Shown: positions 18,923 to 28,405, counted from the first letter of the stretch. The stretch is 55,139 bases of DNA from Flavobacteriaceae bacterium (GCA_947457255.1 CANGUZ010000008.1:1-55139); one strand, 5' to 3'. Translations and numbers: made by a program. Notes: a model not told the origin generated them from the sequence alone.

Positions 18923-19462
18923 TTAATGTGAAGTTAGTCCAGATTGTTTTCTGGGTTTTGATTGAATTAAAGATTTAATTGTTAGAATTTCATTTCCTTC
19001 TAAAGTGTTGGTAGTAAGCGATACCGTTTTCATTTGTTTTCCGTTTTTTCCAGCCGAATTAAATGAAACTACAATTTTAGCCGATTTCCCCGGTGCTATA
19101 GGCTCTTTAGGATATTCTGGAACCGTGCAACCACATGACCCAACAGCCTTAGAAATAACCAAATTTGATTCGCCAGTATTTTTAAAATTGAAAACAGTTT
19201 CTACTTTTTCTCCCTGTACTATATTTCCAAAATCATGTTCTTTTGTTTTAAAAGTCATTACCGGATATTTCCCGTCTACTGGAACAATTTTAGAAGTTAT
19301 TGCTTCTTCTGTTTGATTTTCTTTGGCTTTCTGAGCTTCTTTTTCTTTCGCTTTAAGTACTAGCGCCGTTCCAAAATGAGTTTGTGTAGCTTCTTCTTTT
19401 TTACAAGAAAAAATTATCAGGATAAAGAATAGAAAAAATGAAAGTACAATTTTTTTCATCAT
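18923..19462 (-). CDS. DUF1573 domain lipoprotein
   Basis: The 179-residue protein has a lipoprotein signal ending in IIFSCKKEE (lipobox cysteine about residue 20). A low-complexity Lys/Glu/Ala spacer follows, then one DUF1573 (ASH/MSP-like Ig-fold) domain at about residues 75-165. Its hallmarks HDFGNIVQGEKVETVFNF, GSCGCTVPEYPKEPIAPG and VVSFNSAGKNG are present. The domain is abundant in Bacteroidota; its role is not established. It is encoded 17 bases downstream of nusB and 6 bases upstream of yajC. Confidence 0.88.
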   Translation of the reverse strand: MMKKIVLSFFLFFILIIFSCKKEEATQTHFGTALVLKAKEKEAQKAKENQTEEAITSKIVPVDGKYPVMTFKTKEHDFGNIVQGEKVETVFNFKNTGESNLVISKAVGSCGCTVPEYPKEPIAPGKSAKIVVSFNSAGKNGKQMKTVSLTTNTLEGNEILTIKSLIQSKPRKQSGLTSH

Positions 19463-19479
19463 CGGGTAATTTGTTTACA

Positions 19480-20421
19480 CTACATTAAACCTCTTCCAGT
19501 TTTTTGAATTTTATTATTAGCTTGAAATTCCTTAACTAAATTGTCTAAAATTCCGTTGATAAAAATACTACTTTTAGGAGTAGAATATTCTTTAGCCACT
19601 TCTAAATATTCGTTAATAGTTACTTTTAAAGGAATAGATGGAAATTTCAAAAACTCGCAAATAGCCATTTTTAAAATAATAGTGTCAATTTCGGCAATAC
19701 GTTCAGTATCCCAATTAGGTGTTTTATCTAGGTATTCCTTTGCTAAGTCTACTTCGTTTAAAACAGTTTTCCGAAACAAATTAGACACAAACTCCTTATC
19801 TTCAGTATCTTTATATAATTTTGGCACTTTAAAACTATCGTTGGCTGATTTTAGAGCACCCAATTGTTTAATTATTTGAGTATTTACTAACGGAATATCA
19901 TCAACCCACGTTAGCTTATTGTCCTCTAAATAATCGTATAATTTATCGTTAGCGGCAATTACATCCGAAAAAATAGCTATTACAAACTCCTTATCTTCTT
20001 CAAAAGTGGCGGTTTTTTTTGACATGTATTTCTTATACAAATCACTTTCTTTAATAGCTGCCAAAAGCAACAAAATATAATCGTCATTCAACGACCAATT
20101 GTTAATTTTTCGGTCTTCTAAAGCAATACTTAACGAATTATTTTCAGCAAGCATTTTGAAAATAGCGTTATTTACAAATTTTTTATTGGGATTTCGTTCT
20201 TCTGAAGTAGCAAGATGTTTCTTTGAAGATTTTTCTAAAAAAACAAGTTCTTTTTTAGCAATTTCAATCAAAGAAGAAAGCATAACCAAATATAAATCTT
20301 GAATATTTTCGATACTAAACAGCAAGAATTTTTCTTCTTTTTCTAAACTGTCAGAACCATTTTGATGCATTGCATATATGGTTTGCATCACTTTAACGCG
20401 GATATGTCTTCTATTTAACAC
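19480..20421 (-). CDS. nusB: Transcription antitermination factor NusB (long Bacteroidota form)
   Basis: NusB binds boxA RNA with S10 (NusE) in rRNA antitermination. The N terminus RRHIRVKVMQTIYAMHQ and the C-terminal all-helical core (LNEVDLAKEYLDKTPNWDTERIAEIDTIILKMAICE, then INEYLEVAKEYSTPKSSIFINGILD) are diagnostic. At 313 aa it is about twice the size of E. coli NusB (139 aa) because of a long helical insert after the first helix, a form usual in this phylum. It is the first gene of the nusB-DUF1573-yajC unit. Confidence 0.93.
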   Translation of the reverse strand: MLNRRHIRVKVMQTIYAMHQNGSDSLEKEEKFLLFSIENIQDLYLVMLSSLIEIAKKELVFLEKSSKKHLATSEERNPNKKFVNNAIFKMLAENNSLSIALEDRKINNWSLNDDYILLLLAAIKESDLYKKYMSKKTATFEEDKEFVIAIFSDVIAANDKLYDYLEDNKLTWVDDIPLVNTQIIKQLGALKSANDSFKVPKLYKDTEDKEFVSNLFRKTVLNEVDLAKEYLDKTPNWDTERIAEIDTIILKMAICEFLKFPSIPLKVTINEYLEVAKEYSTPKSSIFINGILDNLVKEFQANNKIQKTGRGLM

Positions 20422-20474
20422 TAGGTAAGAACTTTTTATAAAAATTAGAATTCGAAATAAAAACTTTCGCAGTG

Positions 20475-20482
20475 CAAAAATA
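20475..20482 (-). promoter_or_regulatory. -7 promoter element of the nusB operon
   Basis: Minus-strand TATTTTTG followed by C, an exact TAnnTTTG match, 53 bases before the nusB start. Confidence 0.45.
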
Positions 20483-20591
20483 ACAATAATATTGAAACCC
20501 GAAATTATTTAGCCCTTTCTTTTCTCGTTAATATCGTCTTAAAAATGCGCCAAAGTTAATATCGCCCATCTCATTATTGCTTTTAAACCCC

Positions 20592-20599
20592 TATATTTG
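20592..20599 (+). promoter_or_regulatory. -7 promoter element of the ABC transporter gene
   Basis: TATATTTG followed by C, an exact consensus match, 28 bases before the ATG at 20628. Confidence 0.55.
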
Positions 20600-20627
20600 C
20601 TATTGAAAAATTGGCAGGAATCTTAGC

Positions 20628-22388
20628 ATGAAAGAATTAAACTATTTAAACAAATACTTTGTCAAATACAAATACAGCTTTTTAATTGGCATTGTAACCA
20701 CAATTGTAGCTCAAATTTTTTCACTATTTACTCCCAAATTAATCAGTAAATCGTTTCAAGCCATTGAAAGTCATGTAAAACAATCGGCTGTCGATTCGAC
20801 TCTTATTCAAAAAGAACTGATACATAATATTCTTCTAATAATCGCTACCACAATAATTGCCGGTTTTCTCACTTTTTTGATGAGACAAACCTTAATTGTA
20901 ATGTCACGTCATATTGAATTCGATTTAAAAAATGAAGTTTTTCGTCAGTATGAAAATCTCTCCCAAAATTTCTATAAACAAAACCGAACAGGTGATTTGA
21001 TGAATCGCATTAGCGAAGATGTTGGAAAAGTGCGAATGTATGTAGGCCCTGCCGTTATGTATACTATAAATACTTTTATTCGCTTTACTATAGTCATCAT
21101 TTACATGTATGACGTTTCGCCAATATTAACTTTATATACTTTGCTGCCATTGCCCATTTTATCATATGCTATTTTCAAATTAAGCTCCGAAATAAATATT
21201 CGAAGTACTATTTTTCAGCAATACCTTTCTAAAATTTCGAGTTTTACTCAAGAGATTTTTTCTGGAATTAGAGTGATAAAAGCCTATTCGTTAGAAAACC
21301 AGCATCAAAATAATTTAGAGGAATTATCAAAAGAGAGCAAGGCCAAGAGTATGAATTTGGCAAAAGTGCAATCATTGTTTGGTCCTTTAATGCTCGCTTT
21401 AATTGGCGTAAGTAACTTAGTGGTGATTTATTTTGGCGGTATGATGTATATTAACGGAAGTATAAAAAGCATTGGTACCATTGCCGAATTTATTTTGTAT
21501 GTAAACATGCTTACATGGCCAGTAGCTTCGTTGGGTTGGATATCGTCATTGGTTCAAGAAGCTGAAGCATCACAAAAACGTATTAATGAATTTTTAAAAA
21601 TACAACCCGATATTCAAAACAATCATCCTGAAAAGTCAATTATTGAAGGGACAATCGAGTTTAAAAACGTATCATTTACTTATGATGACACCCAGATACA
21701 GGCACTTAAAAACATTAATTTTACTGTAAATAAAGGCGAAACTTTAGCCATTTTAGGTAAAACAGGTTCCGGAAAATCGAGTATTGTTTCGCTAATTAGT
21801 CGATTGTATGATACAACTCAAGGAGAAATTTTAGTAGACGGAAATCCTATTCATCAAGTTAATTTATTCGATTTAAGAAACAGTATAGGAATAGTGCCGC
21901 AAGATGCCTTTTTGTTTTCAGATACTATAAAAAACAACATCAAGTTTGGTAAAGAAAGTGCTCTTGATAATGAAGTTATAGATGCAGCCAAGAAAGCGGC
22001 AGTTCATGACAATATTATCAATTTTAATTTGCAATACGAAACCATCTTAGGCGAACGTGGCATAACCCTTTCTGGCGGACAAAAGCAACGCGTTTCTATT
22101 GCAAGAGCCATAATTAAGGATGCTCCTATTTTATTGTTAGACGACTGTCTGTCGGCAGTAGATACCGAAACCGAAGAAACCATCCTAAATAATTTACTTG
22201 ATTTTTGCAAAAACAAAACCACAATTATTGTTAGTCATCGGGTATCATCAGCAAAAAACGCAGATAAAATAATTATTCTTGATGAAGGAACAATCATCGA
22301 ACAAGGCACTCATAATCAATTAATAAACCAAGAAGGATACTACGCCGCTTTGTATTTAAAACAACTTTCAGAAAAAGAATTAACTTAA
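20628..22388 (+). CDS. ABC exporter, fused permease and ATPase (MsbA/LmrA-like half transporter)
   Basis: Inner-membrane type IV ABC half-transporter of 586 residues that should work as a homodimer. About six membrane segments lie in residues 15-310. The nucleotide-binding domain follows, with Walker A GKTGSGKSS, the Q loop IVPQDAF, the signature LSGGQKQR, Walker B ILLLDDCLSAVD and the switch histidine in IIVSHRVSS. Substrates of this subfamily range from lipids to drugs; nothing here identifies the cargo. It is divergent from nusB and lies 82 bases upstream of the DUF3276 gene. Confidence 0.9.
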   Translation: MKELNYLNKYFVKYKYSFLIGIVTTIVAQIFSLFTPKLISKSFQAIESHVKQSAVDSTLIQKELIHNILLIIATTIIAGFLTFLMRQTLIVMSRHIEFDLKNEVFRQYENLSQNFYKQNRTGDLMNRISEDVGKVRMYVGPAVMYTINTFIRFTIVIIYMYDVSPILTLYTLLPLPILSYAIFKLSSEINIRSTIFQQYLSKISSFTQEIFSGIRVIKAYSLENQHQNNLEELSKESKAKSMNLAKVQSLFGPLMLALIGVSNLVVIYFGGMMYINGSIKSIGTIAEFILYVNMLTWPVASLGWISSLVQEAEASQKRINEFLKIQPDIQNNHPEKSIIEGTIEFKNVSFTYDDTQIQALKNINFTVNKGETLAILGKTGSGKSSIVSLISRLYDTTQGEILVDGNPIHQVNLFDLRNSIGIVPQDAFLFSDTIKNNIKFGKESALDNEVIDAAKKAAVHDNIINFNLQYETILGERGITLSGGQKQRVSIARAIIKDAPILLLDDCLSAVDTETEETILNNLLDFCKNKTTIIVSHRVSSAKNADKIIILDEGTIIEQGTHNQLINQEGYYAALYLKQLSEKELT

Positions 22389-22470
22389 ATGTTGTTTTGT
22401 AAATGTTTTTTTACCATTTTTGAAAAGGAATTAAATGTAAACAAAACGTAAATAAATTGATAGAAGGATT

Positions 22471-22851
22471 ATGAGAGAAAATGACATGTTAGAAAAAGAA
22501 GAGATTTTTTCTAAAGTTTTAAGAGCCGGTAGACGAACCTATTTCTTTGATGTAAGAGCTACTAAAGCAGATGATTATTACATAACAATTACTGAAAGTA
22601 AAAAATTTACTGAGGAAGACGGTTCCTTTCATTTCAAAAAACACAAAATTTACTTGTATAAAGAAGACTTTACAGCTTTCTCAGAAATTCTAGAAGACAT
22701 GACAACTTATGTTTTAAACCACAAAGGTGAGGAAGTAATTTCTGAAAGACACCAAAAAGATTTCAAGAAAGAATATGCAAATGACTTTGCGGAAGAAGAA
22801 AACCCAAAATTAGATAAAAGCTTTACTGATATAGAGTTTGATGATATATAA
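22471..22851 (+). CDS. DUF3276 / PUR-domain nucleic-acid-binding protein
   Basis: 126-residue protein with the Bacteroidota PUR (Pur-alpha-like) repeat: EEIFSKVLRAGRRTYFFDVRATKADDYYITITESKKF, then HFKKHKIYLYKEDFTAFSEIL. The C-terminal tail is very acidic. PUR domains bind single-stranded DNA or RNA. It is common in flavobacterial genomes and of unproven function. It is followed directly by a strong terminator, so it ends its transcription unit. Confidence 0.88.
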   Translation: MRENDMLEKEEIFSKVLRAGRRTYFFDVRATKADDYYITITESKKFTEEDGSFHFKKHKIYLYKEDFTAFSEILEDMTTYVLNHKGEEVISERHQKDFKKEYANDFAEEENPKLDKSFTDIEFDDI

Positions 22852-22871
22852 ATAAACAAAAAAATAATACT

Positions 22872-22907
22872 AAAAGTCTGAAAGTCGTATGATTTTCAGA
22901 CTTTTTT
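22872..22907 (+). terminator. Intrinsic terminator of the DUF3276 gene
   Basis: AAAAGTCTGAAA at 22872-22883 pairs with the TTTTCAGACTTTT stretch at 22893-22905, continuing into a T-run. The stop codon is 20 bases upstream. Confidence 0.8.
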
Positions 22908-23119
22908 ATTTGAATTAAAACTAAAGTTTAAACCATATTAATATTTTGCGATTATTTTAGATTTTGGATCTCAAATCAAATTTTATCTAAAAAAAATACT
23001 CTTTTATGTAATATTAAAATATTAATCTTATGTTGTACTAAAAACAATATGATAAAAGTCATAGCTCTGAAGCGTATTGAATGGTAACTTTATTTCGATA
23101 ATCATAAAACTTTAATAGC

Positions 23120-23953
23120 ATGAAAAAAATTCTTTTTCCAACAGACTTTTCTGAAGCGGCAACTAATGCTTTCCTGTATGCATTAGAACTTGCTAAAATT
23201 GTTAAAGGTGAGATAATATTGTTACATACTTTCGAACTAGCATTAGCAGATAATGTCTTTGACCCTATAAATTACAAAGAAACTTATGATATTTTAGAAT
23301 TATCAAAATTTGAGCAATTTAAAGAGGAGCTTCTAAAACTACGATCTATTGCAGGATCACGAAATTTAGGACATATTAATATGTCTCATCGCTTAATGGA
23401 AGGTTACTTAATTCCAAACATTCAAGAATGTATTAAAAATGAGAAAATAGACTTTGTAGTTATGGGAACCTATGGTACATCAGGTTGGAAAGAACTTTTC
23501 ATAGGAACAAATACTGGCGAATTAATTACTGCTGCAATACATGTACCGCTATTAATTGTTCCTATTAAAGCTAAATTCGAAAAAATTGAAACTATTGGTT
23601 TTACCACTCGATTTAGAGAAAAAGATAAAGCTGCACTACAACAAGTAATAGCAATTGCAAAAAAAACTAATGCTAAAGTAAAATGCTTATATGTTAAAAC
23701 TAAAAATACTGATAACACCGAAGCCACTTTTAATAATTGGAAAAACCAATTCAAAAATGACCCCGTTCGATTTTACATTATTCCACATGAAGATGTAAAA
23801 GAAACAATTCTTGATTTTATTACAAGCCAAGAAATAGATGTTTTAACAATGATTACTTTCAAGAGAAATTTCTTTGATACTATATTCAATTCGAGTTTCA
23901 CAAAAAAAATGTCAAATATTAGTGATATTCCTATTTTAGTATTGCATGAATAA
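23120..23953 (+). CDS. Universal stress protein, tandem UspA domains
   Basis: 277 residues with two Usp folds. The first (residues 1-147) starts MKKILFPTDFSEAATNAFLYALELA and has the ATP-binding pattern VVMGTYGTSGWKELFIGTNTGELI (G-x2-G-x9-G-S/T type). The second (about residues 150-277) is more divergent, with a weak phosphate loop, ending in SNISDIPILVLHE. Such proteins are induced by stress and growth arrest. Its position just upstream of glycogen synthesis genes fits a starvation or carbon-excess response, but 296 bases separate it from glgA, so shared transcription is not shown. Confidence 0.9.
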   Translation: MKKILFPTDFSEAATNAFLYALELAKIVKGEIILLHTFELALADNVFDPINYKETYDILELSKFEQFKEELLKLRSIAGSRNLGHINMSHRLMEGYLIPNIQECIKNEKIDFVVMGTYGTSGWKELFIGTNTGELITAAIHVPLLIVPIKAKFEKIETIGFTTRFREKDKAALQQVIAIAKKTNAKVKCLYVKTKNTDNTEATFNNWKNQFKNDPVRFYIIPHEDVKETILDFITSQEIDVLTMITFKRNFFDTIFNSSFTKKMSNISDIPILVLHE

Positions 23954-24249
23954 AATAATACTTCTTAAACAGAACCTAAAAACACAAATTTAAGACAACA
24001 TATTATCCGTTTTCCCTAAGAATCTTACTGAAACCTTTTTGGATTTTAAGTAAATTTGGAATAATTAAAAGATTATTTTACGAAATTATTAAAAAAATAA
24101 CACGAAATTACGATTAAAATACTATTTACGCAATAAATCACTACAACGATATATTTAACTGTTATTAAATGAAAAATTAATACAAAATGAGTATATTACC
24201 AATCTAAAAGTTGAATATTAAAAGAGTATTAGGTTTGAAATAGTTATTT
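23954..24249. other. Intergenic region upstream of the glg genes
   Basis: AT-rich and without coding character. A TAAATTTG at 24051-24058 matches the -7 consensus but lies about 190 bases from glgA, leaving a long leader if used. No riboswitch fold was recognised. Confidence 0.35.
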
Positions 24250-25665
24250 ATGGAAATTTTTCACATTAGTGCCGAATGTTATCCCGTTGCTATACAGGGT
24301 GATTTAGCAGATGGCATTAGCTCACTTTGTAAAAACCAAAAACTTTTAGGACATCAGCCAAAAGTAGTTGTCCCTTTTTATGATAATATATTTGCAAAAG
24401 AAAACGTTTTTGAAGAAATTTATTCAGGCGAGCTCCATTTAGGATGGTTTCGTTTTTCGTTTACTGTTTTAAAGGAGAAAACAAACAAATTAGGATTTGA
24501 CTTATTTCAAATAGCTATTCCAGAATTGTTTGACAGACCAAATATCTATTCCTACGAAGATGATACCGAACGTTTTGTAGCTTTTCAGATTGCTTTTCTA
24601 GATTGGATTTCAAAAACCAATCAAAAATCTGATATTATTCATTGCCATGAACACCATACAGGTTTAATTCCTTTTATGGTGAAACATTGTTTTAGCTTTT
24701 TTGATTTAAAAGATACACCCACTGTGTTAACCATTTATAATGAAAAACACCAAGGAGCATTTAGTTCTGATAAACTAAATTATCTGCCTACTTTCGACCA
24801 ATCTAAAATTGGTCTTTTAGAATGGAATGGAATGATAAATCCTTTAGCTTCAGCCATACGATGTGTATGGAAAATTACCACAATCTCACCGAGTTATTTG
24901 GATGATATTTGTAGTAATATAAGCGGTTTAGAAAATTTATTGCACTACGAAAAGCAAAAAGCTATTGGAATTCTAAACGGAATAGATACTCGTGTTTGGA
25001 ACCCAAAAACTGATTCTTTACTAATTGAGAACTATTCAATAGAGAATTTTCAAAAAGGCAAACAAATGAACAAAGAATATATTTGTGAACAATTTAATTT
25101 AAACGTTTCTAAACCTTTATTCGTTTTTATTGGAGACTTAACACCTGAAAAAGGTGCCGATATATTACCCGAGATTTGCAGTGTTGTACTAAACAATCAT
25201 CCAAAAGAAATTAATATTTTAATACTAGGAAAAGAAAATCCAGTTCTGGAAAAAAGTTTGCAAGGTTTAAAAAATTTCTATTCCGGAAACTATAATTCCA
25301 GTATGAATTATAATGAAAAACTCGAACATCTTGTATTTGCCTCAGCCGATTTCTTGTTGATGCCTTCAAGGGTTGAACCCTGTGGAACAAACCAAATGAT
25401 TGCCTTACATTACGGAACAATTCCCATAGTGAGAAGAACTGGAGGCTTAAAAGATACGGTATTAGATATGGGAGATGGAGGTTTTGGCATATGTCACGAC
25501 CAAACGAATATTTTTGATGTGAATCATTCTATAAAAAGGGCTATTACTTTATATAATGATACCTCAGAATTAAATACAATTAGAAAAACAGCAATGGAAA
25601 AAGACCATTCATGGGAAAACGTTGCAAAAAAATATATAAAAACATACGAATCTTTAACTACATAA
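24250..25665 (+). CDS. glgA: Glycogen synthase family glycosyltransferase (GlgA-like, altered donor motif)
   Basis: GT5 family protein of 471 residues, expected to extend alpha-1,4-glucan from ADP-glucose made by GlgC downstream. GT-B landmarks present: IIHCHEHHTGLIP, ILNGIDTRVWNP, FVFIGDLTPEKGADIL, PSRVEPCGTNQM (acidic catalytic-loop Glu376) and RRTGGLKDTV. However, the N-terminal K-x-G-G donor-binding motif is altered: residues 15-18 read IQGD, so the invariant lysine (Lys15 in E. coli GlgA) is Ile and the second Gly is Asp. The length and every other motif are normal. It lies 3 bases upstream of glgC, so the two are co-transcribed. Confidence 0.88.
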   Translation: MEIFHISAECYPVAIQGDLADGISSLCKNQKLLGHQPKVVVPFYDNIFAKENVFEEIYSGELHLGWFRFSFTVLKEKTNKLGFDLFQIAIPELFDRPNIYSYEDDTERFVAFQIAFLDWISKTNQKSDIIHCHEHHTGLIPFMVKHCFSFFDLKDTPTVLTIYNEKHQGAFSSDKLNYLPTFDQSKIGLLEWNGMINPLASAIRCVWKITTISPSYLDDICSNISGLENLLHYEKQKAIGILNGIDTRVWNPKTDSLLIENYSIENFQKGKQMNKEYICEQFNLNVSKPLFVFIGDLTPEKGADILPEICSVVLNNHPKEINILILGKENPVLEKSLQGLKNFYSGNYNSSMNYNEKLEHLVFASADFLLMPSRVEPCGTNQMIALHYGTIPIVRRTGGLKDTVLDMGDGGFGICHDQTNIFDVNHSIKRAITLYNDTSELNTIRKTAMEKDHSWENVAKKYIKTYESLTT

Positions 25666-25668
25666 ATC

Positions 25669-26940
25669 ATGAAAAAAAGCACGCTCGCCATTATTTTAGG
25701 AGGCGGCCAAGGATCTAGATTGGCACCACTAACAGAAAGTCGGTCAAAACCAGCTGTACCTATAGCGGGGAAATACAGACTGGTAGATATTCCAATCTCA
25801 AATTGTATCAATTCTGATATTAAAAGAATGTTTGTTTTAACACAATTTAATTCGGCTTCTTTGAATCAGCATATCAAAAACACCTACCATTTTAGTCACT
25901 TTAGCACTGCTTTTGTTGATATTTTAGCCGCTGAGCAAACTCCTGATAACCCAACATGGTTTCAAGGAACGGCCGATGCAGTAAGACAATGTATGCAACA
26001 TTTTATGAATCATGATTTTGACTATGCTCTTATTTTATCAGGAGATCAGTTATATCAAATGAATTTTAATGAAATGATAAATGCTCACGAAAAAAGCGGT
26101 GCAGCCATTTCTATTGCAACATTACCCGTAAATGCTAAGGAAGCTTCAGAGTTTGGTATCCTAAAAACCGATGATGAAAATTTTATATCCTCGTTTATAG
26201 AAAAGCCAGCCGCAGAACTTTTGCCTGATTGGATATCTGAAGTAAGTGACGAAATGAAGCAAGAAGGAAAGATTTATTTGGCTTCTATGGGTATTTATAT
26301 TTTTAACCGCGAATTATTGCTAGAGTTAATGTCAAATCCTGACACCAAAGATTTTGGAAAAGAAATTATTCCACAGGCCATTGGAAAACACAAAATATTG
26401 AGCTACCAATATGAAGGCTATTGGACCGATATTGGAAACATTGATTCTTTCTTTGAAGCCAATTTAGGACTAACTGATGACATTCCTAAATTTAACTTAT
26501 TTGACAATTCAAGTAAAATATTTACCAGAGCAAGGGTTTTACCGCCTTCAAAAATAACCGGAGCATCAACCCTTGACAAATCAATTGTTACTGAGGGATG
26601 TATTATAAACGGCACTACAATTAAGCATTCAGTTATAGGAATAAGAAGCAGAATTGGTTTTGGTTCTTCAATATCAAATTCATATTTAATGGGAAATGAT
26701 TTCTATCAAAATATAGATGAAATTAGAACTAATTATGAGAAAGGAATTATAAACATCGGAATTGGTGAACGTTGTTCGATAAATAACACTATTGTCGATA
26801 AAAACTGTAGAATTGGAAACGATGTAACATTAAATGGTGGAAAACATTTAGAAAACACAAATACAAATCTTTACACAATTAAAGATGGAATTATAGTTGT
26901 TAAAAAAGGAGTTACTATTCCTGATGGATTTACCATTTAA
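25669..26940 (+). CDS. glgC: Glucose-1-phosphate adenylyltransferase
   Basis: Makes ADP-glucose from ATP and glucose-1-phosphate, the committed step of glycogen synthesis. The nucleotidyltransferase domain shows LGGGQGSRLAPLTESRSKPAVPIAGKY, WFQGTADAVRQ, LILSGDQLYQMN and GYWTDIGNIDSF. A C-terminal left-handed beta-helix with hexapeptide-type repeats (about residues 295-423) provides the oligomer and allosteric surface. Length 423 aa is normal. It follows glgA by 3 bases and ends at a strong terminator; no branching or debranching gene is in this unit. Confidence 0.95.
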   Translation: MKKSTLAIILGGGQGSRLAPLTESRSKPAVPIAGKYRLVDIPISNCINSDIKRMFVLTQFNSASLNQHIKNTYHFSHFSTAFVDILAAEQTPDNPTWFQGTADAVRQCMQHFMNHDFDYALILSGDQLYQMNFNEMINAHEKSGAAISIATLPVNAKEASEFGILKTDDENFISSFIEKPAAELLPDWISEVSDEMKQEGKIYLASMGIYIFNRELLLELMSNPDTKDFGKEIIPQAIGKHKILSYQYEGYWTDIGNIDSFFEANLGLTDDIPKFNLFDNSSKIFTRARVLPPSKITGASTLDKSIVTEGCIINGTTIKHSVIGIRSRIGFGSSISNSYLMGNDFYQNIDEIRTNYEKGIINIGIGERCSINNTIVDKNCRIGNDVTLNGGKHLENTNTNLYTIKDGIIVVKKGVTIPDGFTI

Positions 26941-26960
26941 TAGGAATTCATAAACATAAA

Positions 26961-26998
26961 AAAACACATCTTTTATCGCAAAAGATGTGTTTTTTTTA
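26961..26998. terminator. Bidirectional terminator between glgC and the haem lipoprotein gene
   Basis: Perfect 14-bp stem, AAAACACATCTTTT (26961-26974) with AAAAGATGTGTTTT (26980-26993), a 5-base loop, and runs of T and A on either side. It serves both converging genes. Confidence 0.85.
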
Positions 26999-27008
26999 AC
27001 CTGAATTA

Positions 27009-27305
27009 TTACAACTGCGAATTAATGTAATTTGAAATAGAAGCCATTTCAGCATCAATTAAATGAGCTTTCTTTTGCATACTGTACAAAATGGGTTTCC
27101 ATTCCTCAGCAGAAAATTCTTTTGCACCATAAAGTTTGTGACAGTTAGCGCAATTATTTTCATACAAATTTTTACCTTCTGCAATACTACTTGTTACTAC
27201 TTCTTTTTTGGCTTCAACCACTACAGGCGCTGGCAAGGTTGATTTTGAAGCACAGGAATAAATCATAAACCCTAAAACTGCGATAACAATAATTTTTAAT
27301 TTCAT
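27009..27305 (-). CDS. Small c-type cytochrome lipoprotein
   Basis: 98 residues with a lipoprotein signal (lipobox in MIYSCASK), so it is tethered in the periplasm or outer membrane. A class I cytochrome c-like domain follows: GKNLYENNCANCHKLYGAKEF contains the single haem-binding CxxCH. The methionine in LYSMQKKAHLIDAEM is a candidate second iron ligand, and the fold ends in a helix with ISNYINSQ. A role in electron transfer is expected; the partner is unknown. It stands alone, converging on glgC. Confidence 0.85.
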   Translation of the reverse strand: MKLKIIVIAVLGFMIYSCASKSTLPAPVVVEAKKEVVTSSIAEGKNLYENNCANCHKLYGAKEFSAEEWKPILYSMQKKAHLIDAEMASISNYINSQL

Positions 27306-27398
27306 ATCTGTAAATGTTATTTGTTAGCGATCATATTTGGGAATTTATATAATCTAAATAATAGACTAATGTATGCTTTCTTTCTGTTTAAAAGGAAA

Positions 27399-28331
27399 CT
27401 ATTTCACATCCATTAATTCTACATCAAAAATTAATGTTGCGTTTGGTGGAATTACTCCACCAGCACCACGAGAACCATATCCTAAATGTGATGGAATAAC
27501 AAAACGAGCTTTATCGCCAACTTGTAACAAAGTAATTCCTTCATCCCAACCTTCAATAACATTTCCTCTACCTAAAGGAAATTCGATTGGCTTTTTTCTT
27601 GGATACGAGCTATCAAAGACTTTTCCGTCTTCAAGTTGTCCTGTATAATGAACCGAAACCGTTTTTCCGTTTTCTGCTTTTTTCCCGTTTCCTCTTTGAA
27701 TGAATTGGTAACGCAAACCACTCTCTGTTTTTTCGAAACCAGCTGCCAGTTTTTCCATTTTTGCTTCAGCGACTTCTCTTTCGGCAGCTTCACGTTTAGC
27801 GCGAGAACCTTCAAAAGTTCTGAAAGCTTCAACGGCATTCCATTTTTGAGCTTCCTCGCCTACTCTAATAATTTCTAAAGTTTCTAAAACATCACCTTGA
27901 GCAACAGCATCAACAATATCCTGACCTTCAACTACATGTCCAAAAACAGTATGCTTGCCATCTAACCAAGATGTTGGAACATGGGTAATATAAAACTGCG
28001 AACCATTACTTCCTGGTCCGGAGTTGGCCATAGCCAAAACGCCTGGTTTATCGTGCTTTAGACTTGGATGAAATTCGTCATCAAATTTATAACCTGGATC
28101 TCCTGTGCCTGTACCTTGTGGGCAACCTCCTTGAATCATAAAATCAGGAATTACTCTATGAAATTTTAGTCCGTCGTAAAATTTAGCTCCTTGTGGTTTC
28201 ACTTTATTCTCTAGGTTTCCTTCTGCTAATGCTACAAAGTTGCCAACTGTTCCTGGTGTTAAATCGTGTGTTAATTTTACTAAAACCGAACCTTTTTCGG
28301 TGTTGAATTTAGCATATATTCCGTTTTCCAT
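27399..28331 (-). CDS. Fused cyclophilin-FKBP peptidyl-prolyl isomerase
   Basis: A two-domain proline isomerase of 310 residues. Residues 1-150 form a cyclophilin (FHRVIPDFMIQGGCPQGTGTGDPG, GSNGSQFYIT, LDGKHTVFGHVVEG). A charged coiled linker (about 155-200) leads to an FKBP domain (residues ~205-310: VSVHYTGQLEDGKVFDSSY, GRGNVIEGWDEGI, IPSHLGYGSRGAGGVIPPNATLIFDVEL). The joining of both PPIase classes in one chain is usual in Flavobacteriia. There is no signal peptide, so it is probably a cytoplasmic folding helper. I start at MENGIYAKF because the upstream codons lie next to the promoter. Confidence 0.93.
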   Translation of the reverse strand: MENGIYAKFNTEKGSVLVKLTHDLTPGTVGNFVALAEGNLENKVKPQGAKFYDGLKFHRVIPDFMIQGGCPQGTGTGDPGYKFDDEFHPSLKHDKPGVLAMANSGPGSNGSQFYITHVPTSWLDGKHTVFGHVVEGQDIVDAVAQGDVLETLEIIRVGEEAQKWNAVEAFRTFEGSRAKREAAEREVAEAKMEKLAAGFEKTESGLRYQFIQRGNGKKAENGKTVSVHYTGQLEDGKVFDSSYPRKKPIEFPLGRGNVIEGWDEGITLLQVGDKARFVIPSHLGYGSRGAGGVIPPNATLIFDVELMDVK

Positions 28332-28355
28332 TATTTTTGATTTTTTATTGAAGTG

Positions 28356-28363
28356 CAAATTTA
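28356..28363 (-). promoter_or_regulatory. -7 promoter element of the PPIase gene
   Basis: Minus-strand TAAATTTG followed by C, an exact consensus match, 24 bases before the ATG at 28331; it supports that start. Confidence 0.5.
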
Positions 28364-28397
28364 ATACATAATTTACAGAATGAATAGTGTATAATTG

Positions 28398-28405
28398 TAT
28401 TTTTG
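28398..28405 (+). promoter_or_regulatory. -7 promoter element of the DUF1569 gene
   Basis: TATTTTTG, an exact consensus match, 20 bases before the ATG at 28426. It lies back to back with the PPIase promoter. Confidence 0.45.
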
